DNA of 64,000 bases from Coniella vitis (taxonomy: Eukaryota; Ascomycota; Sordariomycetes; Diaporthales; Schizoparmaceae): assembly GCA_011317545.1 (NCBI GenBank), contig WUJK01000006.1:1116001-1180000 (forward strand), written 5' to 3'. The notes beneath the pieces are model-generated. The model was not told the origin of the DNA. It saw nothing but the letters and a program-made list of their open reading frames with translations, and did not search any database. A program made the position numbers and the translations under genes. This document shows positions 33,589 through 43,941 of the stretch, piece after piece (the stretch's first letter is position 1; each line of letters opens with the position of its first letter).

Positions 33589-35157
33589 ATGTTTGGCAAG
33601 AATGAAGAGCCCACTGCCCAGGAAATCCGCGACCAGCGCGAGCCGTCCAATTCGGAGGTTGATACCCATCGTCATCCGGTGTCCAACCGCGGTCTCACTG
33701 GTGCCTCGTCCCTTACCGTAAGGCAATCAATCTTGCCCATCACTCTTGTCACTATCCTCTTCTTCCTCTGGGGTTTCGCATATGGCATGTTGGACACGCT
33801 CAACAGCAAGTTCCAAGTTGCTCTCAACATCACGGCGGCAAAGGCTGGTGGTAAGTTTTAACCCTCCTCTTTTCGAGAAGGCCAGGCTGAGACAAGTCGT
33901 TCTCCTTTCTCTTCAATGACTGACGAAAGCCATCACACAGGTCTGCAAGCCGCCTACTTTGGCGCGTATTTGATTGGCCCACCAACGTACAGCGGTTGGA
34001 TTGTCCGCAAGTACGGCTACCGGTGGACCTTTATCACGGGATTGTGCATCTATGGTGTCGGCGCTTTGCTGTTCTGGCCCTCGGCAGTGTATCGTTCGTT
34101 TGCAGGATTCTGCGGCAGCCTCTTCGTTGTAGGAAGCGGCCTGAGCACCCTTGAGACGTCTGCCAACCCCTTTATCGCCACTTGCGGTCCTCCTCGCCTG
34201 TCCGAGTTTCGCTTGGAAATATCGCAGGCCTTCCAGGCCGTTGGCAGTGTTGTTGCACCGCTCTTGGCTGCTCGTGTGTTCTTCAGCCACACGGATCCCA
34301 GCGACATCTCCAAGGTGCAGTGGGTATACCTCGGCATCGCAGCATTCGTGTTCCTGCTTGCCGTTGTCTTCTTCTTCTCGCCCATTCCCGAAGTTACCGA
34401 CGCCGACATGGCTCTACAAGCCGAGCACTCTGCCGGTGATACGGGCTACGCAGACCGCCCCATGCGCAAACAACACAAGCTCTTCTTCGGTGTGGCAGCG
34501 CAGTTTTGTTATGTCGGTGCGCAGGTTGGCGTAGCGGCCAACTTCATCAGCTACACCGTCGAGTCTGCCGGGCTCACGCACGCGCAGGCCACCGACCGGT
34601 ATGCGCTCGCCCAGGGCCTGTTTGCCGTTGGAAGATTTGCTGCGGCTGGTCTGATGATGTTTGTCAAGCCGCGGTTGGTGCTGATGGGCTTCATGACGTT
34701 CATCATGGTGTTTATCTCGCTGTCAATCGCCATCAAGGGCGAGGCGGGCGTTGCCTTCCTCTGTCTGGTGCTGTTCTTCGAGTCGTGCGTCTTCCCGACC
34801 ATCTTTACCCTGGCGATCCGCGGTCTGGGACGGCACACGAAGCGCGGCAGCTCGTTTGTTGTGGCGGCTGTGTCGGGAGGCGCCTTGTTCCCTTCGCTTA
34901 CTGGGCTGGTGGCTGATTCCAAGGGGTATCACATCTCCATGTGCGTGCCGCTGATTGGCTTCTTTGTGTCGTTTGTGTATCCTATTTTCCTCAACACGGT
35001 GTACAAGCGCGAGCTTGACGGGTTCTCCGAGTCCAAGATTGGTTACACGGATGAGAACGGCGCCGTCATTACTGCGGCGAGTGATGCTAGGACCGCAGAT
35101 GTGGATGACATTGGGGCGGAGAAGGGCGCTTATAACGCTGAACACCGAGAGATGTAA
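33589..35157 (+). CDS. MFS transporter of the fucose permease-like (FHS) family
   Basis: Two exons, 33589-33850 and 33941-35157, 492 residues. The junction restores AAKAGGLQAAYFGAYLIGPP, characteristic of fucose/glucose-galactose permease-like proteins (FHS subfamily, including FucP). About 12 hydrophobic segments are visible, starting with SILPITLVTILFFLWGFAYG; GLSTLETSANPFI and a cytosolic loop between the two halves are also family-like. The first 50 residues and the last 40 are polar. It probably imports a sugar or amino sugar by proton symport at the plasma membrane; the substrate cannot be read from sequence. Possible CreA sites upstream would fit glucose repression (inference). Confidence 0.9.
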
Positions 35158-35760
35158 ATTGTGAGAGGAAACAATGAGGTTATTCCCAGATACTGTAAAT
35201 ATAACGCATGCACGTGTCTGATCGTGGTCGACTCGAGATGCATTCCAAGACTTTCAATCGAAGCTCTCTATATCTTGCTCGCGTGACTTGAATCTCACAC
35301 GTCTCGACACTCGTGACTGGGCAGAGAAACTTGCTGCGGCCCAAGAAGAAAATAAGATCAGAGGCTGTTTGACTCAGACGAGATGAGGATACCTTCTGGC
35401 GATTGTGGATTGAGAGTTGACGTTGGTACATAGTACAGTGGGCTGCAGTGGTAACACAAGCTAAACATGCAGCTACAGGGGCCCCCAAGACCCAACCCCA
35501 GCTCACCCACAAACGGCCCAGCCCGCTGTTCCAACTCCGCCAGAATCCTGGCTCAAAAAGTCTTCTTATCTGCTTATCAACACTATCCGAGCCTCCTGCT
35601 AGAGCGCCAAGGCCTTGACCGCCCGGCAAAACTTTTTATGACTGGAACCCCCCCAAAGATCGGTATCAAGACATGTCACCTCACAGTACTGCTGCTCTCA
35701 TGAACCCATTCCTTGGACTCTGACGGCTTGTGACGTCTTCACTCTGCATCCCGCACCCCC
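35158..35760. other. Intergenic region between transporter and trm1
   Basis: No gene seen. It contains a partial palindromic motif, GTACATAGTAC, at 35426-35436 and a pyrimidine-rich stretch before trm1. Confidence 0.55.
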
Positions 35761-37989
35761 ATGCTTTTGCGCTTTGGTGGACCAGCTGCCCGTCTGCGCC
35801 TTGCGCGAGCCACACAGCCATTCGGATCTTGCATCTGGACCTTTTTTACCCACCCACCACGAGTCCAACTACAACTACGCACAATGTCCGACACCGCTGC
35901 TGCTGCTGCTGCTGCTGCTGCTTCTGCTTCTTCTTCTTCCGCCGCTACGACGGTCGACCTTGACTCTGCGCCTGCGCCGGGACAAAGGGTCACACACGAA
36001 GGCAAGACATACACAACCGTCAAAGAGGGCCGCGCCTACATCCTTGTGCCTGACACGGCCACGACGCAAAAAGAGGGAGGCAAGACGCACATTGTCAATG
36101 GCGCGGGCCCCGTGCAGCAGGTCTTTTACAACCCCATTCAGCAGTTCAACCGCGACTTGACGGTGCTGGCCATCACTGCGTACGGCGAGGAGGTTGTCGA
36201 AAAGAAAAAGGTCCAACTGGCCAAACAATTCAAGCAGTATACCGATAGGAAGAGGAAGGCCGAGGAAAAGAAAAAGGCAACTGCTGCTGCTGCTGATGTT
36301 GAGGCAGAAGGCGACGGCGCAAACAAGAGGAAGCGCGACGATGAGGAGGTCGGTGACAAGGATGTTTCCAACAAGGCCGCCAGACCAGACGAGGCCACCT
36401 CACCACAAGAATCGCGAGCGCACGCCGAGGCGACAGAAAATCAGAATGCCCAAGCGACTGCACCGGCAGAGGACCAAGATGACGGTGCAAAGAAGGATTG
36501 GTCCAGACCACGGTTCGCCATCCTTGACGCGCTATCTGCAAGTGGACTGCGTGCTCTCCGATTCGCACACGAGATACCCTTTGCCACGAATATCACCGCA
36601 AACGATCTGGACCCGTCTGCGACAGAAGCGATTGCACGCAACATAAGGCATAACAAGTTACAAGGCCGTATTGAAGTCACACAAGGAAATGCCATCGGCC
36701 ACATGTACACCAAGATTGCCGCGCACATGGGCCTCAGTGACAAGGAGCGAGAAAGGGGTAAAACGTACAAGTACGACGTCATTGACCTGGATCCCTACGG
36801 CACGGCAGCCAACTTTTTCGATGCTGCTGTGCAGGTTGTGCGTGACGATGGCGGCTTGCTCTGTGTGACTTGCACAGACGCTGGTGTGTGGGCCTCGAAC
36901 GGATACGCAGAGAAGGCTTTTGCTCTGTACGGTGGCATTCCGGTCAAGGGCTGGTTCTCACACGAAGCTGGTCTGCGCCTCATCCTCCACGGCATTACCA
37001 CCACAGCGGCTCGATACGGGCTCACGATTGAGCCACTGCTGTCGCTGTCCATCGACTTCTACGCCCGTATCTTCATCAAGGTCACAAAGTCAGCCGCGGC
37101 TGTCAAGTTTGCAGCTGGCAAGACAATGATGGTGTACAACTGCGACGCGGGCTGCGGTTCATGGACGACGCAGCCAATTCTGAAAAACAAAGCCTCTGCA
37201 AACAAGAAAGGCTCGGGTAGTTTCTACAAGCATACGATAAACCATGGCCCCACAGCAGACCAGACCTGCGAGCACTGCGGATTCAAGACCCACATTGCTG
37301 GTCCCATGTATGCTGGCCGTCTGCACAACCCCGACTTTGTCAAGCGCATCCTCGCCAAGCTGCCCGAAGCAGACACGTCCGTGTACGGCACGACAGCGCG
37401 ACTCAAGGGCATGCTGACAACGGCGTTGGAAGAGCACATGGAAGAGGCCGACGAGAATCTGCGGCCCAAGACGCGCGAGGACAAGTATGCTGAGCTCGAG
37501 CCGTATCCGTTCTACGTGAGCATGACGCACATGGCTAGCGTGCTGCGTTCTGCCACACCCAGCGACAGTGTGATTCGCAGTGCGCTCCAGGGCCTCGGGT
37601 ACCGTGTGACGCGCAGTCACTGTAAGCCGGGCAGCGTCAAAACGGACGCGCCTTTCAGTCTGCTCTGGCGCGTCATGCGCGAGTGGATTCGCAAGGTGTC
37701 GCCAATCAAGGTAGAAAACGTCAAGCCTGGCTCGCCGGCCTGGCGGATTCTGCAGCTGGACCAGGCGACGCCAGCAGCAGAAGCATCTGGGGAAGATAAG
37801 GAGACTGAGGGTGCCTCAGCTCTCAAGCAGGAAACCAAGGATAGCGAAGAGCAGAACCAGGAGGCAGAAGACGAAGATGAGATAGTGTTTGACAAAAAGC
37901 TGGGCCGCGAAAAGAACAAGGAAAAGCTTGTGCGATACCAGATGAACCCCAGGGAGAATTGGGGGCCCATGAACCGCGCACGAGGCTAG
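35761..37989 (+). CDS. trm1: tRNA (guanine-26-N2)-dimethyltransferase Trm1
   Basis: One intronless frame of 742 residues from the ATG at 35761, or 701 from the in-frame ATG at 35884. The methyltransferase core is clear: FAILDALSASGLRALRF, FATNITANDLDPSA, DVIDLDPYGTAANFFDAAVQ and VTCTDAGVWASNGY; the C-terminal half has Cys pairs typical of Trm1 (NCDAGCGSW, TCEHCGF). Trm1 makes N2,N2-dimethylguanosine at position 26 of tRNAs. The 41 residues before the second ATG are rich in Arg and hydrophobic residues with no acids, like a mitochondrial presequence. The known yeast TRM1 also uses two starts to supply mitochondria and nucleus, so both starts may be used here. The second start is followed by Ala and Ser runs from GCT and TCT repeats. 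An acidic tail ends in KEKLVRYQMNPRENWGPMNR. Confidence 0.95.
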   Translation: MLLRFGGPAARLRLARATQPFGSCIWTFFTHPPRVQLQLRTMSDTAAAAAAAAASASSSSAATTVDLDSAPAPGQRVTHEGKTYTTVKEGRAYILVPDTATTQKEGGKTHIVNGAGPVQQVFYNPIQQFNRDLTVLAITAYGEEVVEKKKVQLAKQFKQYTDRKRKAEEKKKATAAAADVEAEGDGANKRKRDDEEVGDKDVSNKAARPDEATSPQESRAHAEATENQNAQATAPAEDQDDGAKKDWSRPRFAILDALSASGLRALRFAHEIPFATNITANDLDPSATEAIARNIRHNKLQGRIEVTQGNAIGHMYTKIAAHMGLSDKERERGKTYKYDVIDLDPYGTAANFFDAAVQVVRDDGGLLCVTCTDAGVWASNGYAEKAFALYGGIPVKGWFSHEAGLRLILHGITTTAARYGLTIEPLLSLSIDFYARIFIKVTKSAAAVKFAAGKTMMVYNCDAGCGSWTTQPILKNKASANKKGSGSFYKHTINHGPTADQTCEHCGFKTHIAGPMYAGRLHNPDFVKRILAKLPEADTSVYGTTARLKGMLTTALEEHMEEADENLRPKTREDKYAELEPYPFYVSMTHMASVLRSATPSDSVIRSALQGLGYRVTRSHCKPGSVKTDAPFSLLWRVMREWIRKVSPIKVENVKPGSPAWRILQLDQATPAAEASGEDKETEGASALKQETKDSEEQNQEAEDEDEIVFDKKLGREKNKEKLVRYQMNPRENWGPMNRARG

Positions 37990-38395
37990 GCCATGGCCAG
38001 TAGCTGGATAATATTGACAATGGAAGGTCAAGCGAATGCACAGTAAGGATATAGTCGTTGCTCTTCGACGACGTGGTGGGTGGGGTTGGTTTGGACAAAA
38101 TGGCGTGCTGTGGCGCAACCGCACGGAGGTAAGCCCAGCTTGCAGCGCAGCTCTTCACTACTACTAGTACATAGTACGGAGCCACAGACATCGGTCGGCC
38201 CCACAACAATCTGATTGTCGCTTCACTTGGCGCAGTCAGCAATCACGGGCGCTTGTTCTCAACAACGCTCGTTACACACCATTTATCAACTCGCGTCTCA
38301 GATACCCAATTGACCAAGATCAAAAGACTTTATATCCTTTCCAATACGACGATCCTGTTTTGAAAAGGAAGAGCAGAGTTGAACCACACAGCACC
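37990..38395. other. Short intergenic region between trm1 and the lipid-kinase-like gene
   Basis: About 400 bp with no gene. A GTACATAGTAC motif lies at 38167-38177. The last 100 bp are probably the leader of the next gene. Confidence 0.55.
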
Positions 38396-39982
38396 ATGAC
38401 TTGGTCAATCTCTCGGGACGCCGTGGCAGCTCTCAAGCCTCTACGGCTAAGAGACGACGAGGCCAAGGACATTCAATATACCAACAGCCAGGTCATCTTG
38501 CCATCCATCAAAACCCAGAGTGAAGAAGACGATGACGGAAAAACAGACGCCCACTCCCAGCAGACCACCATAAAACCAGAACAGCTCGTCCTGGTGGCTA
38601 GTGTCGAAGATGGCGGATACCTGCTCGTGTCCCTCGACGAAGGGCAGCCAGAGGAAGCAGTGCGCTTCAGCCTCTCGTCCTTTCTCCTTCCAGCCTTGCC
38701 GGATGACCTGGTTTCCGAGTATCTTCTCACGGAGGCTCCAGCCATCATTGCTGCCGCTGCCGGTTCCTCAAGCAGTGCACCGGAATCAAGCCTCCATGTC
38801 ATCGTGTCTACACATTCTGGGACCCACCTTGCGCTTGACTTTTACGATGCAGTTCTGCAGCCCTTTCTCGCGCTCCTCGGGCTTACGAGTAGCAAAGACA
38901 ACGACAATGGTACCCCAGTTCAAAAGCAACAGGGCTCATATCGCGTGATCAAGACCGAAAACGCAAACACCATCAAGGACTTTGCTAAAATGCGATGGGG
39001 CTCGCAAAGCGACGCAGCATCACCGCCAACCTCTCAAGCCAAAGAAGCAATCATCCTGCTCTCAGGAGACGGCGGCGTCGTGGACCTCTTGAACGGCATA
39101 CGGGACACTTGTTCTCAGCGACCTGCCATCGCCCTCATCCCCCTCGGCACAGGCAACGCCCTCTTCCACTCCATGCACAAACCCCACTATTCTCCAGCCT
39201 CGTCCCCGCGGCCATCCCCCCTCGCACTATCTCTTCGCGCGCTCCTCAAAGGCCACTCGGCCCCTCTCCCAACCTTCACCGCCTCCTTTTCCCCCGGCGC
39301 ACACCTCGTCCACGGCGCCGAAACGAACCCGCAAGACCTGACCCACCTCGTCGGCGCCATCGTCGCCAGCTACGGCTTCCACGCGCAGCTCGTCTGGGAA
39401 AGCGACACGCCAGCGTACCGCAAGTTTGGCGCACAGCGGTTCGGCATGGTCGCGCAGGAGCTGCTCAAGGATTTGCACAAGTACGATGCTTCCCTGAGCA
39501 TCACCATCACCAACGGCAACGGCAACAGCAACAATAACAGCAAGTCTCCCCAGCACCAACAAGAGGGGCGTGTTGCGGTCGGCGCAAGTGACTCTACGAC
39601 TCCACTTCTCAACTACGCCCTTCTCACACTTGTCTCCAATCTTGAAAAGACGTTTACCATCTCCCCTGCGAGCAAGCCGCTCGACGGGACGCTGCGGCTT
39701 ATTTATTTTGAGGACAAAACGGGCGAGGAGGCTATGAGTGTCATGATGGGGGCGTATGATGGTGGTAAGCATGTTGGTGCGCCTGGACTGGAGTATCTCG
39801 AGGCTTCTGCTGCCCATGGTGGAAACGAGGGTGGAGTGGTTGAGTTAGTCACTTGGGAGACAGATCCGCGCTGGCGCAAGGTGTGTATTGACGGGACCAT
39901 TGTCGAGTTGCCCGAGGGCGGCACGATGAAGGTTGTCATGAATAAGGTGCCGATATTAGATGTCATATTCCTGGGTGCTTAG
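38396..39982 (+). CDS. Diacylglycerol/sphingosine-kinase-like lipid kinase
   Basis: An intronless frame of 528 residues from the ATG at 38396. The catalytic DAGK-type motif reads IILLSGDGGVVDLLNG (residues about 219-234), followed by ALIPLGTGNALFHS (246-259), corresponding to the GGDGT and PxGTGN motifs of diacylglycerol and sphingosine kinases. The C-terminal half has the expected beta-rich part (LRLIYFEDKTGEEAMSVM, WRKVCIDGTIVELPEGG). The first motif departs from the usual GGDG[TS]: Ser replaces the first Gly and Gly replaces Thr. A low-complexity Asn/Gly stretch (about 380-392) interrupts the domain. It probably phosphorylates a lipid hydroxyl with ATP; substrate unknown. It is convergent with the ABC-F gene, with only 133 bp between stops. 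Confidence 0.85.
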   Translation: MTWSISRDAVAALKPLRLRDDEAKDIQYTNSQVILPSIKTQSEEDDDGKTDAHSQQTTIKPEQLVLVASVEDGGYLLVSLDEGQPEEAVRFSLSSFLLPALPDDLVSEYLLTEAPAIIAAAAGSSSSAPESSLHVIVSTHSGTHLALDFYDAVLQPFLALLGLTSSKDNDNGTPVQKQQGSYRVIKTENANTIKDFAKMRWGSQSDAASPPTSQAKEAIILLSGDGGVVDLLNGIRDTCSQRPAIALIPLGTGNALFHSMHKPHYSPASSPRPSPLALSLRALLKGHSAPLPTFTASFSPGAHLVHGAETNPQDLTHLVGAIVASYGFHAQLVWESDTPAYRKFGAQRFGMVAQELLKDLHKYDASLSITITNGNGNSNNNSKSPQHQQEGRVAVGASDSTTPLLNYALLTLVSNLEKTFTISPASKPLDGTLRLIYFEDKTGEEAMSVMMGAYDGGKHVGAPGLEYLEASAAHGGNEGGVVELVTWETDPRWRKVCIDGTIVELPEGGTMKVVMNKVPILDVIFLGA

Positions 39983-40115
39983 GTGGCGATAAATGACCTT
40001 GGTCTCATGGAATAAGGGTTTCGATATCGACACAATTATACAAGAGACAGGACAATTTGTCGTGTCTCCCTCTGGCGAATATCCAGCGAAAGAAGATAGA
40101 AATTGGTCTTGTCAA

Positions 40116-42530
40116 CTACCCAGGAAGCAGTTTCCTCGCCTTCTTCTCTATTATATTCTCAAACTGCTGCACACCACCATCCAATTTGGACAACATGCCA
40201 TCTTTGATCCGGTAGACATCGCGTCTTCTCAAACCACCTTCGTCAGCATCCTCTTCACGATCACTTCCAACATCATCTTCATTTTCATCAACAACACCCT
40301 CAACAACGCCGCGCATAAACCACCGGTCATGGCTTACTAGCACTACTGCTCCCTGCCAATCCCTTAGCGCTTCGCGCAGCGCAGTGGTAGTCTCATAATC
40401 CAAATGCGTCGTGACCTCGTCCAGCACAAGAATATGCGGGCAACGCCAGAGTATGCGTGCCAGCTGGCAACGCACTAGCTGGCCGCCCGAGAGCTTGCGG
40501 ATAGCCACGTCTGAAGCGAGCCTCCCCGGCAAACCTAGCGCACCCAAGAGTCCGCGCAGTTCACCCTCGTCTAGCTGGCCTTCAACCTCGCGTGTGAGCA
40601 GGGCAAGTGCCGTGAGACCAGGCTCTGCAACACTGAGTAGCTGGAGCTGCTCGACAGCTGCTTGGCTATAGTAGCCAAGTTTGAGGCGTGGGTGTGTGGT
40701 GAGAACCCCTTGCGTGGGCTTTGTTTCGTCGACGAGGAGCTTAATCAATGTGGACTTGCCGGAACCATTAAGGCCCAAGATGCCGATCCTATCACCTGAG
40801 CTGATGGAAAGGGTGACATTGTTTAGTATGGCAGGTTGAGTAGAACCTCCGCATCCCTGAGATGGATAGCGAAATACAACGTTCTCGAGGGAGATAAGTG
40901 GCGCTGGGAACCGCAGGTCCGGTGGCTCAGGCAAGACAATGTGCAGTGGACGGTCATCGACCGGCACCTCGATTTCTGCTCTCATTGTCAAGGCATACTG
41001 GCCAAAGTCGCGGTTCAATTTGAAGCGCCCTCCCTTGGCGCTCACCTCCAGTCCCCATCGGTCATCGAGCTTCTTTTGTCGTTGCTTAGCTTGACGCAGT
41101 CGATTATCGTCGCCCTTCTTCTTGCCTTCTTTGATGTTTCCCGCGATAGTTGATTGGATGTGAGCTTTCTGCTTGTCTTTGGCGTCCTTCATTTTGCTGA
41201 GGTACAGTCTCTTCTCTGACCTCGAGGCCTCATACATGGAAAGGTCGCCGCGGAAGTAGGTCAGATCTTTGTCTTTAAGGATGAGCAAATCTGTACACAG
41301 AGAAGTGAAATCACGATCATGGGAGACTAGGATGAGCGTCGGTGCGTCGTGATCATCTCCAAGAGCGTGTAGGTAGCGCTGGAGCCAAATAATACCCAAG
41401 AGGTCGAGGAAATTGGTCGGTTCGTCGAGAATCAGGATGTCGGTCTCCTGTAGCAATACTGCCGCCAGCTCTGCGCGCATCTTCCACCCTCCTGATAATT
41501 CAGACATGGGCTTGGCCATCTGTCGTTCTGTAAAGCTAAGGCCTATCAAGAGCTGCTTTGCTCGCGCTTCTACGTCCGACATCTTGGTCGGCTCTAGCTG
41601 GAGCAGAAGGTCGGCAAGCAGGTCTGTCGCTTCCTGCAGACCCTCCGCCCCGTCCCGTGAAGAGGATATGTCTTGGTCTGTTTGTTGATACCTGTTTGGA
41701 GATTCAAGCTACCAGTCAGCCATATGCTCAACCTCTCCCTGATTTCAGCCTTAAGGAAGAGCAGAAGACTTACAGTACTGCGAAGTCCGCAACCTCTTTT
41801 TCAAAAGCGATCAGCTCCTTACGTGCTGCCATGCCTCGCGCACCACTGCGCAGCCTCGCCATCTTGTCCAGCACGAATAAACGCTTTTGCATTCTATCGT
41901 GATGAACCTGGCGCAGCGCCCTGACGGCCTTAATCTCGTCCCCGGTACTGAGCCCATCGTTCAACACAGCAATCTCCCTCTCGAGCACGTCCTTGGATGT
42001 GGCACGCCCAACAACATATTGGAGGACAGACCTCTCAATTGCAGGATTGCTAGGTCTGAGGTTGTAGGAATCAAGATTGGTGCTACTGCCCAAGCCGAAA
42101 CCATCCGCATCCGTCTGCTGCAAGATGGCAATTCGTGTCTGCTCTGGAATGCCTGGGATCAGTCTCTCGGCAATAGACTTAAGCAGACTTGATTTCCCTG
42201 AGCCGTTCCGTCCGATGAGGGCGTAGCGTTGGCCAGCTTTCAGCCTGAGTTTGGCGTTGGACAAGATCTCGGTACCGTCGGTGTGTTTTGAAGCTCCCTT
42301 CGACTTGCCCCTTGCTTTTACCTCTGCAGGGCTTGACGTTACGGTAATGTTTAGGCCCTCGATATCTAGCTGTAGTGTTGTTGTTGCTTAGCGGTAGTAC
42401 AATGGACATTGCAAGGTTTCATTGAACACTGTCAACTAACCTCTTTATAATTTGGAGACTCAATGTGGAATCGTGTCTGCTTGCACGATACAAGAATTGT
42501 GGCTACGGATTCTGAGGCTATGGACGTCAT
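40116..42530 (-). CDS. ABC-F family ATPase (translation or ribosome-associated)
   Basis: Three exons on the minus strand: 42530-42441, 42369-41774 and 41691-40116, 753 residues. Two nucleotide-binding domains and no membrane segments mark the ABC-F class (relatives of Gcn20, Arb1 and Uup). NBD1 has Walker A GRNGSGKSS, signature LSGGWKMR and Walker B ILILDEPTNFLD. NBD2 has GLNGSGKST, LSGGQLVR and ILVLDEVTTHLD, where VTT replaces the usual PTN. Between them is a Lys-rich interdomain linker (KDKQKAHIQST, LRQAKQRQKKLDDRW). Such proteins act on ribosomes in biogenesis or translation control; I cannot say which subfamily. All three junctions keep frame (KE/LDIEGLNITV and AVL/YQQTDQD). The C-terminal tail ends in FENIIEKKARKLLPG. 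Confidence 0.92.
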
Positions 42531-43404
42531 CTTGATGATTCTTTTTGCAAAGATGGTTAGGTTAGTTTTAATGTTGAAATGAGCTGACTTTGTTCTGAGT
42601 TGATACAAAAGATATGCCAAAGGTTGGGGCGACTCTTAGCGGGCAGATACCTAAACCATATTGGAGGCATGACTTGCTCAGAAATGCAGAGAGGGGGCAT
42701 AATCGAGTTTATAATAAATAGCCCATGTTGGTATTATTGATAACCATGGCACGTGCCGGTGGAGGAAGAGGGAGGCACAAACGGACCCCCGAAGTACCCA
42801 AGTTGCCTAATTGGGACAGGGTATGGGGAGCTGCAATGGTGTGACGGTGGGTGGTTTCTGGCCGTTTGACTCTCTGGTGACTCACGCCGCAGCCAGTCTC
42901 TCTGTCTGGGTCCTCCAAAGCAAGAGCCACCCGCTTTGTGAGTCCTGCACCATCTACATAGTACCTCGGTGCTTGGGCGAATTAACTTCGATCACGAAGT
43001 CATTACCTAAGGTGTCGCATGTACGTACCAAGGTAACACCGATGCAAATGACCGCAGGGCTAGGATACCGCTTGTCAGTTGGTGTGCTGGAACAGGCATC
43101 AAATGCTATGTACACTCGCGGTCTTAGAACCATATGATCAAGTAGATTCAAAGATAGACCTCTCCTCTTCAACGACATTCGCTACGCAAATTCAACCTTT
43201 TCTAGTTAGATGATCGGGAATTCAGACAACGGAACAGCGAGGACTAACCATCAAAGAAGAAAAAGAGGAAGGAGGAGACCCTCCTAAGTCTGCACCAAGC
43301 AAAAGACCAAACGTCAAGCTCATCCCATGAATCGGACTTCAGAGAAGCACATTGAGCGCATATACATCGAACAACTAAGCTGCAGCTGGGGGATATTGAC
43401 TATG

Positions 43405-43438
<34 letters not shown>

Positions 43439-43941
43439 GAGGAAGTGGATTGCGGGTTGAGCTGCGTTGGTGGGAAACAGGTCCGCTTCATTTTGCCTTC
43501 ATGTACCAAGAAAACAAGAATAGATCTGCTCAGAAGTAACTCACGTACCATGTAGTGAATGGACCAATGGTACACAGTATCAGATACCATCTTTTGTTCT
43601 ACATAAAAAATCTTGTATCACATTTGAATTCCTCTCTATCCGGTTCAATCAAATCCCCAATTGTCTATATGAGAAATGCAGCGCTGTAAAACAGAAAACG
43701 ATACCAACCTTATGCAATAACGGTAGTTATGCCGGCCTATTCCTATTGCAAGACCAGGTTCATCTCTTCTCACCCGTCCGTCCTTCCATCTCATGCCCGT
43801 CTCATTGTCTCGTGTCTCATGTGTATGTTATATTGCTTGTCATGCGAAAAGAATCGTCGTAAAGAAAAATAAAAAGTCAAACCAGAAACTTATCCCAACA
43901 TCACACTCCGGTATTATGCAAAAGAACAACCAAACAACCAA
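42531..43941. other. Intergenic region between ABC-F and OPT genes
   Basis: About 1.4 kb with no supported gene. It holds the ABC-F promoter, the OPT 3' region, a 31-base T run at 43407-43437 and partial palindromic motifs around 42954-42964. Confidence 0.55.
43407..43437. repeat. Poly(T) tract of 31 bases
   Basis: An uninterrupted run of T (poly(A) on the minus strand). No target-site duplication or retroelement body was recognised beside it. Confidence 0.95.

Noticed and set aside
43407..43437. Poly(T) run as the tail of a retroposed element
   Set aside because: No element body or target-site duplication was recognised on either side; treated as a simple homopolymer.
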